From Flavobacteriaceae bacterium (GTDB lineage: Bacteria > Bacteroidota > Bacteroidia > Flavobacteriales > Flavobacteriaceae): a stretch of DNA of 64,000 nt. Below the pieces are notes generated by a model, which worked only from the letters and a program-made list of their open reading frames with translations, had not been told where the DNA came from and made no database searches. Made by a program: the position numbers and the translations under genes. Location of the stretch: NCBI GenBank assembly GCA_024640565.1, contig JAHEET010000005.1, forward strand, positions 1-64,000, given 5' to 3'. Within the stretch, counting starts at the first letter, position 1. Each line of letters starts with the position of its first letter. This document shows, one piece after another, positions 60,276-64,000 of the stretch.

Positions 60276-61666
60276 TGAAACCATTTCTATTTGATGAATT
60301 TGACACAAAATCTGCAGCTGCTTGGAAACAAAAAATTCAAGTAGACCTCAAAGGATTGGACTACAACGACACACTTCTCTGGAAAACTGAAGAAGACATT
60401 GTTGTTAAGCCTTTTTACACAGCAGCAGATCGAAAAGCGCTTCCTATAGATCTGCCAACATCTTCCTTTTCGGTTTGTCAATCCGTCTTTGTTGATGACG
60501 AAAAAATAGCCAACTCCTTGGCTGTAGACGCTTTAAAAAGAGGGGCAAATGCCCTACAATTTATTGCACATAAAAAATTTGACCCTGTCATTTTATTAAA
60601 AAACATCGACCTTGAGGCCACCAAACTTTTTTTCAAACTTCATTTTTTGGATGAAAGATTTGTCGAAAACTTATCCAAACACACTGCGGCAGCAACTCCT
60701 TTTTTTCAAATAGACATTCTTGGAAACTTAGCAGAAAGTGGCAATTGGTACACCAATTTAAAGACCGATTTTAGCAGCCTTACTCGCATAACAAAAACAA
60801 CAGCACAAGCCATTTGCGTAGATGTTTCTCTGTATGAAAATGCAGGTGCAGGCTGTGTTCAACAACTGGCCTATGCCCTATCGCACACCAATGAGTACCT
60901 AGAAAACTTAGGGGAATCTGCAATAAAAAATATTCATTTTATTTTTTCTGTACGTGGAAATTATTTTTTTGAAATTGCCAAGTTAAGAGCCTTTCGGATG
61001 CTCGTAAAAACGCTTTTCAAAGAATACAATCAAGCAGACAGTCAAGTTGAAATCTTTGTGCAACCTAGTATGCGTAATAAAACCATTTTTGATTACAATG
61101 TCAATATGCTCCGAACCACCTCAGAATGTATGAGTGCTATTTTGGGAGGCGCTTCTACCATAGCCAACGTTTCTTATGATGCGGTGTACCACAAATCCAA
61201 TGAGTTTGGAGAACGCATTGCAAGAAATCAATTGCTTATTTTAAAAGAGGAAGCCGGTTTTAACCAAGGGCAGTACTTTGCAGAAGGTAGCTATTATATT
61301 GAAGCGGTGAGCAATCAATTGGCAGCAAAAGGATTGACATTGTTTCAACAATTGGAAAAGAAAGGCGGTTTTTTAAAATTGTTAAAAGACGGCGTTATTC
61401 AACAAAAAATAAGCGAAAAGGCTCGAAAAGAACAGGCCAAGTTTGACGCACAAGAGCTGCGCCTTTTGGGCAGCAATTTACATGCAAATGCAAGCAATAA
61501 AATGCTTGCTGATATTGAGTTGTATCCCTTTGTAAAAAAGCGAAACATAAAAACGTTATTGATTCCAATTACAAGAAATCGTTTGTCGGAAACCTACGAA
61601 AAAGAACGCTTAGAAATTGAGAAAAAATTGCTTCAAAAGCAACAAATAAAAACTTCCAATGGCTAG
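60275..61666 (+). CDS. mutA: Methylmalonyl-CoA mutase small subunit
   Basis: 463 aa, shorter than the ~640-aa small subunit of Propionibacterium: only the TIM-barrel-like domain remains and the C-terminal cobalamin-type domain is absent, as usual in flavobacteria. Family blocks include [35 protein letters not shown] and [19 protein letters not shown]. The small subunit does not hold B12; it supports the catalytic large subunit. Overlaps mutB by 8 bp. Confidence 0.92.
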   Translation: MKPFLFDEFDTKSAAAWKQKIQVDLKGLDYNDTLLWKTEEDIVVKPFYTAADRKALPIDLPTSSFSVCQSVFVDDEKIANSLAVDALKRGANALQFIAHKKFDPVILLKNIDLEATKLFFKLHFLDERFVENLSKHTAAATPFFQIDILGNLAESGNWYTNLKTDFSSLTRITKTTAQAICVDVSLYENAGAGCVQQLAYALSHTNEYLENLGESAIKNIHFIFSVRGNYFFEIAKLRAFRMLVKTLFKEYNQADSQVEIFVQPSMRNKTIFDYNVNMLRTTSECMSAILGGASTIANVSYDAVYHKSNEFGERIARNQLLILKEEAGFNQGQYFAEGSYYIEAVSNQLAAKGLTLFQQLEKKGGFLKLLKDGVIQQKISEKARKEQAKFDAQELRLLGSNLHANASNKMLADIELYPFVKKRNIKTLLIPITRNRLSETYEKERLEIEKKLLQKQQIKTSNG

Positions 61667-63719
61667 AAAAAATCTTCAACATCTAAAATTAGCCTACGCA
61701 AACAATGAGGAGGCGCGTTTTTTACATGAACATTTTATCGCTGGATCTGCGCCCAACTTGCGTGGTCCCTACAGCACCATGTACGTCAAAAAGCCATGGA
61801 CAATTCGACAATATGCAGGTTTTTCTACTGCCGAAGAAAGCAATGCTTTTTATCGTAGGAACCTAGAAGCGGGTCAAAAAGGGCTCTCAGTAGCCTTTGA
61901 TTTGGCCACACACCGCGGGTATGATTCGGATCATGAGCGGGTACAAGGTGATGTTGGTAAAGCTGGAGTTGCCATTGATTCTGTGGAAGATATGAAGCTT
62001 TTGTTTGACCAAATTCCGTTGGATAAGATGTCGGTTTCCATGACCATGAACGGCGCTGTACTGCCAATTTTAGCCTTTTACATAGTGGCAGCACAGGAAC
62101 AAGGGGTTGCCTTGGACCAACTTTCAGGCACCATTCAAAATGATATTTTAAAGGAGTTTATGGTGCGAAACACCTACATCTACCCTCCTACACCTTCGAT
62201 GAAAATTATTGCTGATATTTTTAAATATACCAGCAAAAAAATGCCGAAATACAATTCAATTTCCATTTCTGGCTACCACATGCAAGAAGCGGGTGCTACC
62301 CAAGAAATAGAACTTGCTTATACCTTAGCGGATGGGTTGGAATACCTTCGAAAAGGGATAGAAGCAGGTATGGACATAGATGCTTTTGCTCCCAGATTGT
62401 CTTTCTTTTGGGCCATTGGCATGGACCATTTTAAAGAAATTGCCAAGTTGAGAGCGGGTAGAATGTTGTGGGCCAAAATCGTCAAAAAATTCAACCCAAA
62501 AAATCAGAAATCTTTTGCCTTGAGAACGCATTGCCAAACCAGTGGTTGGAGCTTAACAGCCCAAGATCCGTTTAACAATGTTTCCAGAACGGCTATTGAA
62601 GCCATGGCGGCCGTTTTTGGGGGTACCCAAAGTTTGCATACCAATGCCTTGGATGAAGCCATTGCGTTGCCCACGGAGTTCTCTGCTAGAATTGCCAGAA
62701 ACACACAAATTTATTTACAAGAAGAAACCGCCGTTACCAAAACAGTAGATCCCTGGGCAGGGAGTTACCGCATGGAGCAACTGACAGAAGAAATTGCTCA
62801 CAATGCGTGGCAGTTAATTGAAGAGGTGGAGGCTTTGGGAGGCATGACCAATGCCATTGAAAAGGGCATTCCAAAAATGCGGATTGAGGAGGCTGCTGCA
62901 AAAAAGCAAGCAAGAATTGACAGCGGAACGGATGTGATTGTGGGCGTCAACAAATATCCTTTGAAGCAGGAAGATCCGTTGCACATTTTGGAGGTAGACA
63001 ATGCGGCCGTTCGGACGGCGCAACTAAGAAGATTGGAAGTTTTAAAAAAGACACGAAATACAGCAGCAGTTCAAAAATCTTTATTACATTTAACGAAGGC
63101 AGCGAAAGCAGGTACCGAAAACTTGTTGGAATTGGCAGTAGTAGCAGCAGAAAACCGAGCTACTTTGGGCGAAATTTCCAAGGCGTTGGAAGATGTTTTT
63201 GGCCGTCACAAAGCGGTTCATAAAACCATCTCTGGCGTGTATAGTAAAGAAATAAAAGAAGATCCCTTGTTTAAAGAAGCAGCATTACTAGCAAATCAAT
63301 TTGCCCAATTGGAGGGCAGGCGTCCAAGAATCATGATCGCAAAACTAGGACAAGATGGACATGATAGAGGTGCCAAAGTGGTGGCTTCTGGCTATGCCGA
63401 TTTGGGCTTTGATGTAGACATTGGTCCGTTGTTTCAAACTCCGCAAGAGGCTGCCAGACAAGCCGTTGAAAATGATGTGCATATTTTAGGAATTTCTTCG
63501 TTGGCCGCAGGACACAAAACCTTGGTCCCGCAAGTGATTGCAGCTTTAAAGGCTTATGGTAGAGCGGATATTATGGTAATTGTAGGGGGCGTGATTCCGC
63601 CACAAGATTATCAATTTTTATTTGATACAGAGGCTGTGGGTATTTTTGGCCCTGGCACAAAAATAGCTCAAGCCGCCATTGACCTACTACGCATTTTAAT
63701 TGATAGTATTCAGGAATAA
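61659..63719 (+). CDS. scpA: Methylmalonyl-CoA mutase large (catalytic) subunit
   Basis: 686 aa. Substrate-binding barrel (about 25-520) with [25 protein letters not shown] and [14 protein letters not shown], then the B12-binding domain (about 555-680) with [11 protein letters not shown], the DxHxxG motif whose His coordinates cobalt, and [11 protein letters not shown]. Interconverts methylmalonyl-CoA and succinyl-CoA for propionate metabolism. The start overlaps mutA by 8 bp. A fragment of an unrelated gene begins right after its stop. Confidence 0.97.
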   Translation: MARKNLQHLKLAYANNEEARFLHEHFIAGSAPNLRGPYSTMYVKKPWTIRQYAGFSTAEESNAFYRRNLEAGQKGLSVAFDLATHRGYDSDHERVQGDVGKAGVAIDSVEDMKLLFDQIPLDKMSVSMTMNGAVLPILAFYIVAAQEQGVALDQLSGTIQNDILKEFMVRNTYIYPPTPSMKIIADIFKYTSKKMPKYNSISISGYHMQEAGATQEIELAYTLADGLEYLRKGIEAGMDIDAFAPRLSFFWAIGMDHFKEIAKLRAGRMLWAKIVKKFNPKNQKSFALRTHCQTSGWSLTAQDPFNNVSRTAIEAMAAVFGGTQSLHTNALDEAIALPTEFSARIARNTQIYLQEETAVTKTVDPWAGSYRMEQLTEEIAHNAWQLIEEVEALGGMTNAIEKGIPKMRIEEAAAKKQARIDSGTDVIVGVNKYPLKQEDPLHILEVDNAAVRTAQLRRLEVLKKTRNTAAVQKSLLHLTKAAKAGTENLLELAVVAAENRATLGEISKALEDVFGRHKAVHKTISGVYSKEIKEDPLFKEAALLANQFAQLEGRRPRIMIAKLGQDGHDRGAKVVASGYADLGFDVDIGPLFQTPQEAARQAVENDVHILGISSLAAGHKTLVPQVIAALKAYGRADIMVIVGGVIPPQDYQFLFDTEAVGIFGPGTKIAQAAIDLLRILIDSIQE

Positions 63720-63723
63720 ACCC

Positions 63724-63888
63724 TTCATCACCAACACCCAGCTTTGTCCTGAAGAAATTGAATACAAATCGAAAATGATTGCTGCCATTATCGAGCCCAT
63801 TATAATTTTGATCCTAGGCGCTATTGTTGCGGTGATCTTAATTGCCATGTACTTGCCAATGTTTAAATTGAGTACGGTAATTTCTTAA
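63724..63888 (+). pseudogene. 3' remnant of a type II secretion/pilus assembly F (GspF/PilC) gene
   Basis: About 54 codons open right after the scpA stop read KMIAAIIEPIIILILGAIVAVILIAMYLPMFKLSTVIS at their end, the last transmembrane helix and ending typical of GspF/PilC inner-membrane proteins (normally about 350-400 aa). No start codon or upstream two thirds of the gene is present. It appears to be a truncated relic left by a deletion that placed it behind scpA. Confidence 0.65.
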
Positions 63889-63900
63889 TCAATTTTTGAA

Positions 63901-64000
63901 ATGACGAAAATGGAAGTAGCCCAAACAATAAAGACCCTAAATAATGCGAACCATTTGGGATATTTTACTTGTTGTATCTCAGCAGACTATGCTTGTCCTG
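63901..64000 (+). CDS. Start of an unidentified gene cut by the window end
   Basis: An ATG at 63901 opens a frame that stays open to the window end (33 codons, MTKMEVAQTIKTLNNANHLG...). Cys residues cluster in the last visible part (YFTCCISADYACP). Too short to name. Confidence 0.4.
   Translation, partial: MTKMEVAQTIKTLNNANHLGYFTCCISADYACP

Noticed and set aside
1..64000. CRISPR arrays, rRNA, insertion sequences, prophage or integrase genes
   Set aside because: No regularly spaced repeats, no rRNA-like stretches and no transposase or integrase motifs were seen on either strand.

Overview
The window looks like chromosomal DNA of a member of the Bacteroidota, most likely a marine Flavobacteriaceae; the genus cannot be fixed from sequence alone. 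The evidence is low GC, promoters of the TTG-(19-21)-TAnnTTTG type instead of -35/-10 boxes, few Shine-Dalgarno sites, type IX secretion sorting domains (types A and B), a TonB receptor with a carboxypeptidase-regulatory-like plug extension, and lineage-typical small families (Lacal_2735, DUF2256, TIGR03643). No rRNA, CRISPR array, transposase, integrase or plasmid function was seen.

Layout. 1-9.8 kb: the tail of one type B T9SS protein, a second complete one, uvrB, an MBOAT/SGNH acylation pair, sucC facing them, a decayed DUF5916-like gene and a J-domain/KTSC protein. 9.8-13.4 kb: a secreted S1/P1 nuclease, then a five-gene operon (SPFH protein, DUF4177, membrane protein, secreted alpha/beta hydrolase, Arc-type repressor) with an operator-like repeat at its promoter. 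13.4-25.6 kb: a very large BNR/VPS10-repeat secreted protein, DUF2490, DUF819 permease, DUF4369 lipoprotein, sulfatase lipoprotein, TPR lipoprotein, YfiT/DinB protein, Mpo1-like protein, tRNA-binding protein and an M14 metallopeptidase. 25.9-34.6 kb: a GlcD-GlpC-type flavo/Fe-S oxidoreductase, then a leftward run accA, EamA transporter, LptF/G permease, tgt, rluF, alkB. 34.7-43.7 kb: a LexA/CI-like S24 regulator divergent from alkB, a CotH/lamin-tail T9SS protein, a DtxR-type regulator divergent from a TonB receptor with a clear operator in the receptor promoter, tRNA-Ser and aroC. 43.8-45.4 kb: trxB, tRNA-Pro and a 331-bp unit that carries a GIY-YIG nuclease gene and duplicates the tRNA 3' end.

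45.5-59.1 kb holds the most striking system: 18 co-directional genes between tRNA-Pro and tRNA-Thr with four different photolyase/cryptochrome-family proteins (CRY-DASH, an Fe-S PhrB-type photolyase with all four cluster cysteines, a third FAD-binding photolyase-like protein and a class I CPD photolyase). They sit with a TetR regulator, ABC1 kinase, flavin reductase, two SDR proteins (one without the catalytic Tyr), DUF2256, TIGR03643, glutathione peroxidase, TspO, an SRPBCC protein, Lacal_2735 and three small proteins of unknown function. Two internal promoters share a ~50-bp element with a GTTAAAC-centred palindrome, so the cluster reads as two operons of one regulon, plausibly controlled by its own TetR protein in response to light or photo-oxidative stress.

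59.2-64 kb: tRNA-Thr, then udk, a DivIC/FtsB-like septum protein and the two methylmalonyl-CoA mutase subunits, followed by a remnant of a type II secretion F protein and the start of an unidentified gene cut by the window end.
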